Part shown: piece after piece, positions 12,173 to 22,450 of the stretch
How the letters are laid out: the number at the start of each line of letters is the position of its first letter
Numbering within the stretch: the first letter of the stretch is position 1
From: Magicicada septendecula
Taxonomy: Eukaryota > Arthropoda > Insecta > Hemiptera > Cicadidae
NCBI GenBank assembly: GCA_034769895.1
Contig: CM068367.1
Span: 120,441,927-120,505,926 of the forward strand
Direction of reading: 5' to 3'
DNA length: 64,000 bases
Made by a program: the position numbers and the translations under genes
Notes under the pieces: generated by a model
The model's input: the letters and a program-made list of their open reading frames with translations, nothing else
Told to the model about the DNA's origin: nothing
The model's database searches: none

Positions 12173-12256
<84 letters not shown>
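12117..12256. repeat. compound (GGGA)13 / (GA)n microsatellite
   Basis: About 13 tandem GGGA units (12117-12169) pass directly into GA dinucleotides to 12256 with one GATAGA interruption near 12187. The plus strand is a continuous purine tract, and the GGGA part has the spacing of a G-quadruplex motif. Confidence 0.97.
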
Positions 12257-12260
<4 letters not shown>

Positions 12261-13423
12261 CGGAGTCGACAGATAAACTGACAGACAAAGAGAAAAATAC
12301 ATAGTTTGGCTGACGAAGACATCTTCGGCCCAGCGGTGGGTATGTATGAGGCGTAAGCGCGCCCTGTCGGCGGCGGCGGCGGCAGATTGCAGAAAGCTTT
12401 TAAGCAAACTACTTGCCTTACCCACACCACAGACGTCAAGCCAGAGGTACTGTGTGTGAAAATACATACACGGATACAATCAGAGTACAGTGTTCACTTA
12501 CTGGTGCACGCAACATTGCATTGAGCGTATAAACCTTTTTAAAATACGAAATACGCTTTATGTTCAGTAAATGTTAATCTATCACATGTACACGGATTAA
12601 CACAAATGTCGTATGTGAATATGTGTGTGCGCGCGCGCGTAAAATTGTCTTAATCGTAATTAGGATCACATCAAGGTGTGACTAACGGCTAGTCTGTTCC
12701 AGTGGCGGATCAGATCAAGAGGGAGGACGTCGGAGGCGAGCATTAGAAAAGAATAATACATTGCTAAAGCATGAACCGTGACATTTATCTAAGGACGGAA
12801 ATACTATACAAATAATTTGTTCAGTTTGTAAGTTAATATGTAATGACATTACTGTCATGAAATGACACGAAAATAACAAACAAAACGTTATTTTTTAAAT
12901 CAAAAAAAATGTCAACCGCCATGAGATGGTTTCGAAAACATCAAGAAGCGTTAGGCGTTTACAGAGTCTATCTGATAAGGTGCCCCAAACTTGTTACGGA
13001 AGAACGGTTTGACTTAAAAGTCATGAAACAAATTATTTCCCACTAAACTATTTTTGCGATCACACAAAAATACTGTCGTTCATTTTTTAACGTCAGTGTT
13101 CCACTTTGACATAGCTTCCGTAATTCGTATATCAGGTTTTACCCGAAATACGATAACTTAACGTTGTACTTCTTCTAAAGAGCTCTAAAACTACGCATTT
13201 AGTCAATTTAGATGAAAAACCGTTAGGGTACATCTCATCTTGCTTCAACCTGTTTTGGGTGGAATCTCTTCCTTTAATCATTCCTGACTGGTCTCTTGAT
13301 CAACTCTTAGTCTTTTCGACAACGACACTGTTACGCTTTCTACTTTCTAGGCCTACGGAGTCTTTCATTTTCATACTTTAACTTTACACTGTAATTTTTG
13401 ATTTTCTTTTACATTACACGGTA

Positions 13424-13580
13424 AGGGCCCGGCCAGGGTTAAAGGTGGTAAGTGGTCAACGGTCCTAGAGGCTATAGAGGAAGGTTTTCCAACGATACTA
13501 GGGGGGGCGAAGATTTTAGACGATGCGTCTCGAAATCAAATCCAGAGCAGGACTAGAGGCTCAAATGTAACACTTCTACT
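13424..13580. repeat. dispersed repeat, copy 1 (see 38808-38960)
   Basis: The block AGGGCCCGGCCAGGGTTAAA, followed by GGTGGTAAGTGGTCAACGGT, then GAAGG, CCAACG and a CCAGAGCAGG...GAGGCT tail, is matched in the same order at 38808-38960. No coding frame is recognisable in either copy. Probably a SINE or LINE-derived interspersed repeat. Confidence 0.5.
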
Positions 13581-15445
13581 CCTGCCTTATTCTACAGGAC
13601 GTTGGTAACGTCCTTAGAAGACATTTAACTTAGTCAAAATCACAAAGAACGAACTGCTCAACTGAAGAAGATGCCAGATGGCAGGTTGCCTAAGGACGTT
13701 TGACAACACAACCCTATTAGACAAAGAAGTATACGAATACCTACGAAGCGTTGGTGAAGTGGATATATTTTGTTTGTGACCGGAATAGGCAATTCGCCTA
13801 TTAGCTGACGGAAGAAAGTAAAGAGGTTGGGCTCTTGAATGGAAAGGAATTTCGGGTCGACTAACCTGCGTGTTGAGGAGGAGGAGGAGAAGAAAAAGAA
13901 GAAGAAGGAGAAGAAGAAGTGTACAGAAAGATTTCAAACTAACACTTAATCCGGGTCGGTCAGTAAACCAACGTGTTCCGTTTTACACCCGATTGTTTGA
14001 TAAAAGCGAAACAAACAACTGACACAGATCAAAATACAAGACGAAAACAAAAAGAATACAGTAGAAGTAACAGTATAAAAAGAAAAGAGACTACAAAAAA
14101 AAAAAGAATAACAGTAGTGGCGAGCGATTACGAAATTGCTTGATGTTTATAAAATTGGCGCTTATGTACAGTCGCTTCCTGTTGCGTTGGGCAACGGAAT
14201 GAACTTTTTAAAAATCTATTTAGTACGGAGAAATCAATTTATTTTTAATTAAAAAGACATTACATTCATGTATTATTTTCGTATTTTTTACTATTGTTAT
14301 ATTTACTTACAACACAGAGAATCCAAGTGTAATTAAAATCCCGTTAAGACGACGGCAGACACAAAATTTAATTTAAATTTTCTTTTTCCATTTTGGAGGC
14401 TGCAGACCAAAAACGATTTAGACGTGTCACGTATTAATTAGAACGACTACTTTGCTGAACGGTATTTAATATTTTCAAAACTAGACGTGCGTACACAATT
14501 TATTATAATGATAATAATAACAGGTAAGAAAAGTTCGTTCGTTAAGAAAGAAGAAAAAGAAGATGAAGTAACAGCGTCAGCTTTCGTAATAACGAAAGAA
14601 GAATCGCTGCTGCGACCTATTTCAATTACCGACGGCCTCTTCTGTAGTCACCTCTGACGATGTCCCCGTTATGAGAACATTAAACATCGCGCTCTAGCGC
14701 GCGCACACGCACACAAATAAACATAACGCTGTTGCTTGAAGCGACAGACTTGGCGTTCTTTTGATCCCAGTTTTCTTTTCTTGTTACGTGCAAGTGAATT
14801 TAATGAAGTGGTCGAACGCCCTTTCGAAAACAAAACATTCGACACCTTGTAATTTCACGTCAAATTAATCATTAATTATTACAAAGTTTTTCTTTTAAAT
14901 TTTTTCGCAAGCACTTCATTAATAAATAACTACAAAGAATTTTCTTCTTTTTCGTTTTTCGCTTCTCAGTTATGAAACACGTCTTCCAGTCTTCGATAAG
15001 TAGGCCTACATCTAATTTTATTTATTTTTTTCTGTTTATTCGCATGTGGCATTAATAAGCGACACTACTTGAACAACCGCATTATTTGCACTTTCGTGTA
15101 ACCTGTTGTTACAATGTGTTTATTGTTTTCTGTCACACTTAAATCGTAGTGTTTTGGTGGAAATAGGGAAAAACCGTCAGACGGCATACGACTGCAGTAA
15201 TTCGTGTTTTTCTCTTGTTACACTGTAGTAACGTGTGTCTCTTCCACGGGCTATCGACCTCCGACAGCACTGACCTTAGAAGCACATTAATTTTAACCCA
15301 CACATTCTCATTTATAATTTTATTATGTTTTGCAGGTCTGCAGTAAGGAGAAGGTCGTTAAGTTCTATTCCAATACTAGCAAAGGTCGCCTCATGACCCA
15401 ATTTTTATTTTACATACTTTTCCCGCTGCTCATCACACTGAACAA

Positions 15446-15891
15446 TTGAGAAAAAGGAGGGCGGGGAGAATGAGAAGACGACGCCGACGACGACGAAGAA
15501 GAAGAAGAAGAAAGAGGAGAATAAGAAGGAGAAGAAAAGGAAAAGGAGAAGAGCTGAACAGAAGGGAAGAAAAAAAATTGAAAGAAAACGCGTTTAAGGA
15601 ATGAAACGAAGAAAATTTGGAAGATAAGCGAGAAAGAACGGAAGACAAGAAGAAGAAAAGTTAGTAATACATTTACTATCAACAAGGAGAAAAAGTCGTA
15701 ACAAAAAATGAGGAGGAGGAAAAGAAAAAGACAAAGAAGTGTGAACGAGAAATAGGAAGACATTCATTAGGAAGGAACAGAAATGGAACGAAAGAGCAAG
15801 AAGAAGAAGAAGAAGAAGAAGAAGAAGGAGGAGGAGGAGGAGGAGGAGGAGGAGGAGGAGGAGGAGGAGGAGGAGGAGGAGGAGGAGGAGG
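15446..15891 (+). repeat. long purine-biased tract ending in (AAG)n(GAG)n
   Basis: Most bases on the plus strand over about 445 bp are A or G. The tract ends in uninterrupted AAG units (15798-15827) that switch to GAG units up to 15891. Open frames over it encode only poly-E/K or, on the other strand, poly-S/P. Confidence 0.9.
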
Positions 15892-16324
15892 CTCTTTATT
15901 ATAAGAATAATACAAAATACACAAAAATAGTAAATGTAGATAACTCAAACGAAGTTCAAGCAGTCTATTATTATTTGCATGTCACGTTCATTATGTGACT
16001 TGTTTTAAGTGTTGGACTTTCAATTACTGGTAGGACTCCTTTGTGAACCATTAAACAGTAGGACGGCGGTATGTCTAGTATTACTCTTTAGCCCCTGACA
16101 TTTTACGTCAGGACGTTACTTGCCGTGGCGTTGTGTACAGGTCGAGACGGTTCGAGGTCTCGCAAGTCTGCCTAGATATTATGGTGCAGTTGGCACTCTA
16201 ACCTCTATGCCAGCAATCCAGCGTGTCACAACTCACTCACTGGACTACCGCGGTTCTATGATTATATTTCAGATACATTTGTATACAGTCGCGAACAATA
16301 TCAACTCTCTGTCTGTCTGTCTAT

Positions 16325-16346
16325 CTCTCTCTCTCTCTCTCTCTCT
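16325..16346. repeat. (CT)11 microsatellite
   Basis: Uninterrupted CT dinucleotides. Confidence 0.95.
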
Positions 16347-16536
16347 GTGAAAACGCAAATGTTATTACAGTTCTGACTGTGTAACGGCAGCCATGGCAGC
16401 GACTGTTCGCGCAAATATTGTGACCGGTGTTTACAGCACACACACACACACACGTCCACTCATATTTAAGTAATATTTTCCGATACGTATCCGGCGGGGG
16501 TTATGCGTTGGCTGTGATATTTGGTTATCCATCCGT

Positions 16537-16561
16537 CCGCCACCGCCGCCGCCGCCGCCGC
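16537..16561. repeat. (CCG)n microsatellite
   Basis: About eight near-perfect CCG units, with one CCA. Confidence 0.9.
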
Positions 16562-16724
16562 AGTCTGTAAACATTTCCACTCGGATTGGATCGTTTTACC
16601 AGCGAGCGCTACCACCATTTTGTCACACGCACTGTTCGCTTGATACTGTTATTTTTCGATAAGTCAATAACCGAATACGTCTCCTGAACACACACGGACA
16701 ACGGATTTTAGTTTATACAGTCGG

Positions 16725-16726
<2 letters not shown>

Positions 16727-16787
<61 letters not shown>
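16727..16787. repeat. (AC)30 microsatellite
   Basis: An uninterrupted AC array of about 61 bp, the longest AC tract in the window. Confidence 0.97.
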
Positions 16788-16788
<1 letters not shown>

Positions 16789-17505
16789 CTACACGAGATG
16801 TTATTATACAGTTTGTAGAAAATATATGTTATATTTTTACGTAAATCAATGGAACACCAGAGACAGTGACGAAAAAATACAATCACAAATTTTATTATCA
16901 CTTTTGTGAAAACCTTGGCTCTTAAAATAACAATAATTTTATGCACTACCAGTGGCTTTGATAACGGACTTTCGTGTACTTAAGAATTGGGTCCATTCTG
17001 GATTGGCTCTTGCACCCCCGTCGCAATAGCGGATGCTGCTGTAGCGCATTATTCACAACAAAGTCACTAAGTCACTAATCCCCGTCCCAGGTTTAATTTA
17101 CAGCAATGGCTGTCGCGCTCTGTCTTCTCCTATACTTCTTTCCTTTTCTGTCGTTGCAATGTTGCCATTCGTACCAAATATGAAGTATAGATTTTAAAGA
17201 GTTTAAGTTTTATTGATGATCTACATCCTATACTGCACATTTCAATATAAATTACATGTCCCTAACACAATTACCTTCTTCATAAAAATATATGTTATAA
17301 GTTTTTTTATTCACTTGTACAAGTTAGAGCAGCGTTTCAATCAACCAGTGACTGGTTCCCTAATATAAGGTATATGGAGTAAATCTTATTAAATTAATTA
17401 TTAACATTATTACATTAATCTTAAATTCTGTTATTACGTAGGCAAATGTATACCGCCCAAACAAAAAGCATAATGAACTTCGTAGGCTTACACTACCGGA
17501 GTCAA

Positions 17506-17709
17506 TGTTGTTAAAATTCCTTCCCGGGCTGTTTGGCCGTGGTCCATTTATTTCTATAAAACAGACGTTTCGGTAGTGCCATCGACTGCTATCATCAGTG
17601 TAAAATCGAGTTACGCTAACGTAAGGTGGTAAACGTTAGTGTCCACAGTACTGAGGTTGTAGAAAACGATGGACCACGCCAAACAGCCCGGGAAGGAATT
17701 TTAACAACA
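17506..17709. mobile_element. 204-bp foldback/MITE-like repeat, copy A
   Basis: The left arm (from TGTTGTTAAAATTCCTTCCC, 17506-17547) and the right arm (17669-17709) are inverted complements over about 42 bp, with one missing base. A middle block contains ACGTTTCGGTAGTGCCATCG. The same middle and outer blocks recur inverted at 18325-18473. No coding capacity. No clear target duplication was found, so the boundaries rest on the palindrome. Confidence 0.75.
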
Positions 17710-17819
17710 AAAAGAATAATGATCCGCCATGTCGGATCCAAGAGAATCATGGGTAAGCACCCACTATGTTGTTCTCACGTGACCCTGCTATAATAAAGCA
17801 CTTGAAATATCATGGGTGC

Positions 17820-18250
17820 TGGATCAATCAGTCCTTGGATCCCGATGAGGAGATCAAAGCAAGAATTGAAACGGCTCGGTCTGCGTTTCTCAAACTACAG
17901 ATACTCCTTACTAACAGAACGTTGGGTCTCTGAGTCAGAGAGAGCTTTGTTAGATGCCATGTATGGTCCCCGTCCTCCGATACGAGTATACATCTGAAAC
18001 ATGTACACTGAAACACAATACTAAAGAACGTATTAATGCTCTTGAAATGTGGCTAAATAGACGCCTGATTTCTTGGATAAGCCACACTAGAAGTGACACC
18101 GTACTTAACACAATGGAACATGAGCCCCACTTACCTACTTCCGACTAGCAAAAGAAGAAAATTCGCATGGTTGGGACATATACAAAGAGCACTCCGATTA
18201 TGGTCTAGTCAAACTCATTCTAAATGAAAATTTCGGTATAGAGAACGATA
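17820..18250 (+). pseudogene. LINE C-terminal region fragment
   Basis: Three frames must be combined. One gives DEEIKARIETARSAFLKLQI, then LLTNRTLGL and a stop. A second gives YTSETCTLKHNTKERINALE and MWLNRRLISWIS. A third near 18150 gives KRRKFAWLGHIQRA. This is the post-RT order of insect LINEs (I.SRIE.AR.AF..L ... LYG.ETWTL ... ALEMW..RR.L.ISW ... WLGH..R). At least three frame breaks and stops are present. The tail probably continues at 18935-19090 after an interrupting repeat. Confidence 0.75.
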
Positions 18251-18324
18251 CATGATTTCCACGTTTAAGATTTATATTTAAAATCATTTTCGAAATGAAA
18301 TATTTCCATGAAAACTACTTCTTT

Positions 18325-18473
18325 CTTCAGCCACAGTAGTGTGGTCACTAACGTACCTCACATTATCACACTCGATTTTCACTGATGATACAGTCGATGG
18401 CACTGCCGAAACGTCTGGTTTCGCAGAAAACATTGGACCACGGCCAAACAGCCAGGGAAGGAATTTTAACAAC
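18325..18473 (-). mobile_element. foldback-related repeat, copy B, with 13-bp direct flanks
   Basis: The minus strand begins GTTGTTAAAATTCCTTCCCT and continues through CGTTTCGGCAGTGCCATCGA, matching the left part of copy A (17506-17709). The segment is bracketed by perfect 13-bp repeats AAACTACTTCTTT at 18312-18324 and 18474-18486. It lacks the second arm. The open frame covering it (18475-18284) is not recognised as a protein. Confidence 0.65.
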
Positions 18474-18934
18474 AAACTACTTCTTTATTGCCGATAACGT
18501 AGTACACATATAAAATATTATCCCCTCCCCCTTCAAATACTCTTTTCATTTACAGATATTTCATCTGCCTTTCTACAGTGGATTACTATGACCTTCTTTT
18601 CAAGATACTTCATCAAAATAAAGTACTTTACTGTTGTTAAAACGTAAAACGTTGCAGGTAAACTACCCCTTAGCCTTAACCGATCTTCACCAATATCAAT
18701 AGGCCTTGAGTCCTCTACAGCTTGCACACATACGCAAAAAATGATTTGATTCTGTTTGAATTTGCGCCAGTTATCGTTCGCCATAGAAAAATTCTACACA
18801 TACACACAGACACACACACACACACTTTTCAGAAAATGACTTTTCTTCATGTTTGAGGGTAGTACAATCAGAATCACCCCTTATCTCGAACACGATTTTT
18901 TTTCACCAACACCACACCTCTCCATTTCCTTATG

Positions 18935-19090
18935 GAACATGGAAGTAAAAATAGAAGATAAAAGATAAACTGCACGGAAAAACTTGGCTCCGTAACCTCC
19001 GTCATCGGTCAAGCCTAACTGCTGAAAAGCTTTGAACTCTGCACAAGACCGAGAAAAATACAAAGACGTAATTGAAATGGCAGTGGTCAA
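18935..19090 (+). pseudogene. LINE extreme C-terminus fragment
   Basis: One frame reads GKTWLRNLRHRSSLTAEKL. A shifted frame reads ALNSAQDREKYKDVIEMAVV and then NAQ before a stop at about 19078. It resembles the LINE tail 'GRRR.SWLKNLR.W....T..LF..A..R........N'. It is probably the continuation of 17820-18250, separated by the repeat at 18325-18473 and about 450 bp of unassigned sequence; this is inference. Confidence 0.5.
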
Positions 19091-21890
19091 CGCCCAATAA
19101 CTAGGCAGGACACTAAAAGAAGAAGAAAATGATATTTGAAGGTTCCATAAACCAGCTATGACAGTTGACTGCGGTATACTTTTGAACTACTGGCCGATAA
19201 AAAAACGTCGATAAGAAACACAAAGGAAACGTCGCGTCGGAGCGAGTTTTCTTTTTTTTTTAATATTGTAACAACACGTAACAACAGTAAGTCATTGCAG
19301 CGGTACATAGTAGGAGAACGCGGTGCAGTGTATAATTTAACTGATGACGGTGGTGGCAGTAAGTTTTGTGCTCGCGTGACCGGTGCATACACATAAACAC
19401 CACCACACCACTTACTCCTGCAGATAAATCGAGCTGTTACTCCTCCGCTTATCGCCGTGTGCTAGCAGCCCTTTCCTATTCACAAGCATGCGAGCGCGCG
19501 ACTCTCCACGGGCCGCGCCTTGCGAAGTCTCTACACTGTATAAGTGCGACAAAGATGCGTTCTCGTGCATTATAGATTTTAACGCGATCTATATTTAATA
19601 CATTTAAAGGTTCTCATGTGTTTCAAGCATTACCTAAGTTTCTTCTTCATATATCTATATCGGTTCAAAAAGCCCTTCCGCATCTTCCGAATCCTGATAT
19701 CCAGCTGTTCTACATTGGTGTTATGTTTCTACCAAGGACGGCTGGTGGGGTTAAGAAGATAGAGTTGCAAGTTTTCGTGAACGTAGCTTAACAGTCACTT
19801 TTTATATTCATAATTACTCACCACAGAAACGTACACAATTAATTATAATGTTATATATATATATATGTTATAACAGCACCAAATATTAACTATTTGGGGT
19901 TATATGTTTACCGCATACTGAAAGCATATTTAAATAAAATGTAACAGTCAAAACTCCATTTGAATGTAGAGCGTTGAAAATAATGCTTTGTAAAGCAACG
20001 CACACGTGGTCATTATGTAATCAGTTCGCTGTACAAGGAAGCGACCACACCCAAACTGTTAATTATTAATATCTCGGAAACTAATAAATAAAGGCGAAAT
20101 CTAACATAGCCAAAATGTTTGCCGAAATATTAATAATGACGTGTGGAAATTTTACGCAATATAATTAACAATTGAAAGAGTTAATTAAAATAATTGAATA
20201 ACTTCTGTAAAAATAGTTACAGTAATGAGATTTTAGTATGTTATAAAGATAATAATTTCTGACAGATTGTATATTTTAGATTTCACACAACTTGGTTTGC
20301 AACCAAGTTATTGCAAAATTAAATAAGCACAGGATATCCGGAGCGACAAATTGGTTCCGCTGATAGTAATATTAGAAATAATATTAATTCTCCGTCTGTG
20401 GGAACCTAACTTCATTCTCACGGACCAAGGGAATTCAAATTTTATGTAGTAGGGAGAGTGTGCCAGCCAATGAAATCACTTGACGCGAGCCCCGGCCAGC
20501 GAGGTGTTTACACGCTGAAAGATCACTCTTTTGCCAGTACTCACGAAGTTAAGACGTAGTCCTTCGATCGTCTAGTAACCAAAGTGGTGAAGATCAACAA
20601 GAAGACTCTACGTGGTCAACACACACGCAATTACGAACACACTAAGTACAGATCATCTGTATAGCTCGTAATTGTTGCGTAAAGGCGAGATACTCTTCAG
20701 TACATCAACCAAGCTTATTGTGTACTACCAGTTAGTCATAAGCACGCAACGGTGCACGCAAGAGATCCACCAGACTTCAAGAATACAGCAGAGAGGCCGT
20801 CTAAATCATTGGTGAACAGCTGACGAGCAGAGCGACCACCCGAACGAAGCACACACACACACGCTGACGTGCAACGTGCGAATCGACGAGGGACAGGAAG
20901 CAGTTCCAGCAGACAGCAGCAGACGTTAAAAATATTCACAAACAGCAAGGAAGCAGAGTGTTGCCGAATTTTGAACTCCACGACCGAATCAAGCAGTTCT
21001 AAGCAGATTACTTTCTCTAACCAAGGACTCAAATCGACGAGGGACAAATCGGAACGACATCCTCTTCACTAACAGGAAAGCAAAATCCACTTATTTATTT
21101 TTCAGATCAAATTTTCTATTTTTCAATTAAAACATTGTAATTCAAATAATTCAGGTGCCAAACAAAAAGCAAAGACTCTAGTGATTAAAAAGTAAATTCA
21201 TTGTGATAATCTGTATAGCAGTTTAAGTCATTAGTAAGTTATAGTTAAGAAATAGAAGTAGTATAAAAGCGCTATACAAATCTTAACTGACAATCTAATT
21301 ATTAGATCATACTGCAGTATATCAGAAGTAGAATCACTAGAAATGAAATAACGTGAACTAGACTGTCACGTCTAATTTATTTTAATTAATTATTCTAATT
21401 AATTTCAGAGTTTTATATTTTGTTTCATGAACATTTAAATTCAATTTAATTAAAGAAATTTAATTAGATTAAATCAATTAATAAATTAAAATTTAAATTG
21501 CAATTAACTCGCCAAAGAACGAGTTCAGTCTCTTTCAACTATTGACCAATCGAAAAACATTGATTCATTGTTTAGACTGTAAGAAATTCATAATATAATA
21601 ACCATTCTATTCTTGTGTGTTGTTGGTGTAATAAACAACGTTTTATTACCCCATATAACAGTGTTTTATTGTTGTACGATAAAGCCTACCAGTCTCACAA
21701 AACTCTCCCCCTTTAAAGTAACCTATTTTGTGTGTTGTTGTAATTAATTTGAGATTACTAGCTTGCGAACTTCAAATCCAAAATCCACACGCCCTAGTCG
21801 GAAAAATCTGCAAGATCAGACAGCAGGTAGGTACTCACACACAACACAACATAACAATAACGCATAGAAGTAGAGTTATAATATATATAT
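19091..21890. other. non-coding stretch, possible untranslated exon or decayed LTR, no gene recognised
   Basis: No protein is recognisable. The part from about 20440 to 21080 is less AT-rich than its surroundings. It is followed by AT-rich DNA with AATAAA in GTGTAATAAACAACG near 21629-21643, so a non-coding transcript or an LTR element with a poly(A) site is possible. A plus-strand frame (20869-21072) rich in S/Q/R shows no domain. A TA tract lies at 21881-21895. Confidence 0.4.
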
Positions 21891-21895
21891 ATATA

Positions 21896-22290
21896 TTGTT
21901 ACGACGGTCTCACTGATCCTCGTATGGTACAGTGGAAAACAAAATGCAGACAACAATAAAATCATATAATTACCAGCTTCAGTGAGGCACAAATAAGAAT
22001 TTCTAATCAACAAGGTAGTCTCGTACATCAATTGAAGTTAAATTTGTCTACACGCAATAATAATGTCAAGTAATAGATTTTCGCACTAAATATAACACAG
22101 TAATCACTTTACACAGTAGTTCGACAAAACCACTCGATCCGCACTAACGAAATCGCTCACTGTAAAAACTGTCTGACAAAGCCGGCTGCTGTGGGTTATA
22201 TAGGTGGCGCAGGTGTTCCAGAATAACTTTCCATCCTTACTGCGGCGTGTCAGAATAATGTGTATTTAAAAGTGCTCTCCATAATACTCT
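21896..22290 (-). repeat. LTR-like dispersed repeat, copy 1
   Basis: It begins TGTTACGACGGTCTCACTGA on the plus strand and stays alignable for about 280 bp with 45191-45540. Shared words include GTGGAAAACA, TTACCAGCTT/TCACCAGCTT, CGCAATAATAATGTC and the CGCACT/CCGCACC region. On the minus strand both copies have a TATA-like box (CCTATATAACCC here) upstream of the shared part, which suits an LTR promoter in minus orientation. No gag/pol or second LTR is adjacent, so this would be a solo LTR. Confidence 0.55.
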
Positions 22291-22378
22291 GGAAGGTATA
22301 TTGACTGAAACGCTACACCTACTCGACTACTAAGGAACAGGTGGAAGGACGTTCTCGCCTTTTCTAGAGGGTTCCATC

Positions 22379-22450
22379 GTTACAATATTCTGTAATACTT
22401 TTTCATTATGAACAGTTACAATATTCTGTAATACTTTTTCATTATGAACA
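22379..22450. repeat. 36-bp tandem duplication
   Basis: Two perfect copies of a 36-bp unit (starting GTTACAATATTCTGTAATAC) at 22379-22414 and 22415-22450. It keeps frame in a 115-codon minus-strand frame (22677-22330), giving the repeated peptide VHNEKVLQNIVT. That frame is not recognised as any family. Confidence 0.95.

Larger units (their letters stand above)
11160..13420. other. non-coding stretch with GGGA/GA array, no gene seen
   Basis: No gene is supportable. The region includes a TA tract (11535-11549), a minus-strand LTR-end-like motif (11670-11710), AT-rich self-similar sequence at 11800-11880, the GGGA/GA array (12117-12256) and a short GGC run near 12368-12382. The long open frames over the array are low-complexity translations of it. 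Confidence 0.6.
13600..17500. other. non-coding stretch with purine tract and microsatellites
   Basis: No gene is supportable. It includes GAA/GAGGAG-rich sequence at 13880-13920, the purine-biased segment 15446-15891, CT repeats (16325-16346), a CCG run (16537-16561) and an AC array (16727-16787). Open frames predicted across these are translations of the repeats. Confidence 0.65.

Noticed and set aside
12021..12479. Four overlapping open frames over GGGA/GA repeats
   Set aside because: The sequence is G/R/E- or S/L/P-only low complexity across the microsatellite; the flanking residues show no domain.
15410..15998. Open frames with poly-S, poly-P, poly-E
   Set aside because: They come from the purine tract and the AAG/GAG repeats.
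18284..18475. 63-residue minus-strand frame LLKFLPWLFGRGPMFSAKPD
   Set aside because: It lies entirely on a repeat (copy B of the foldback family), so it is probably a spurious translation.
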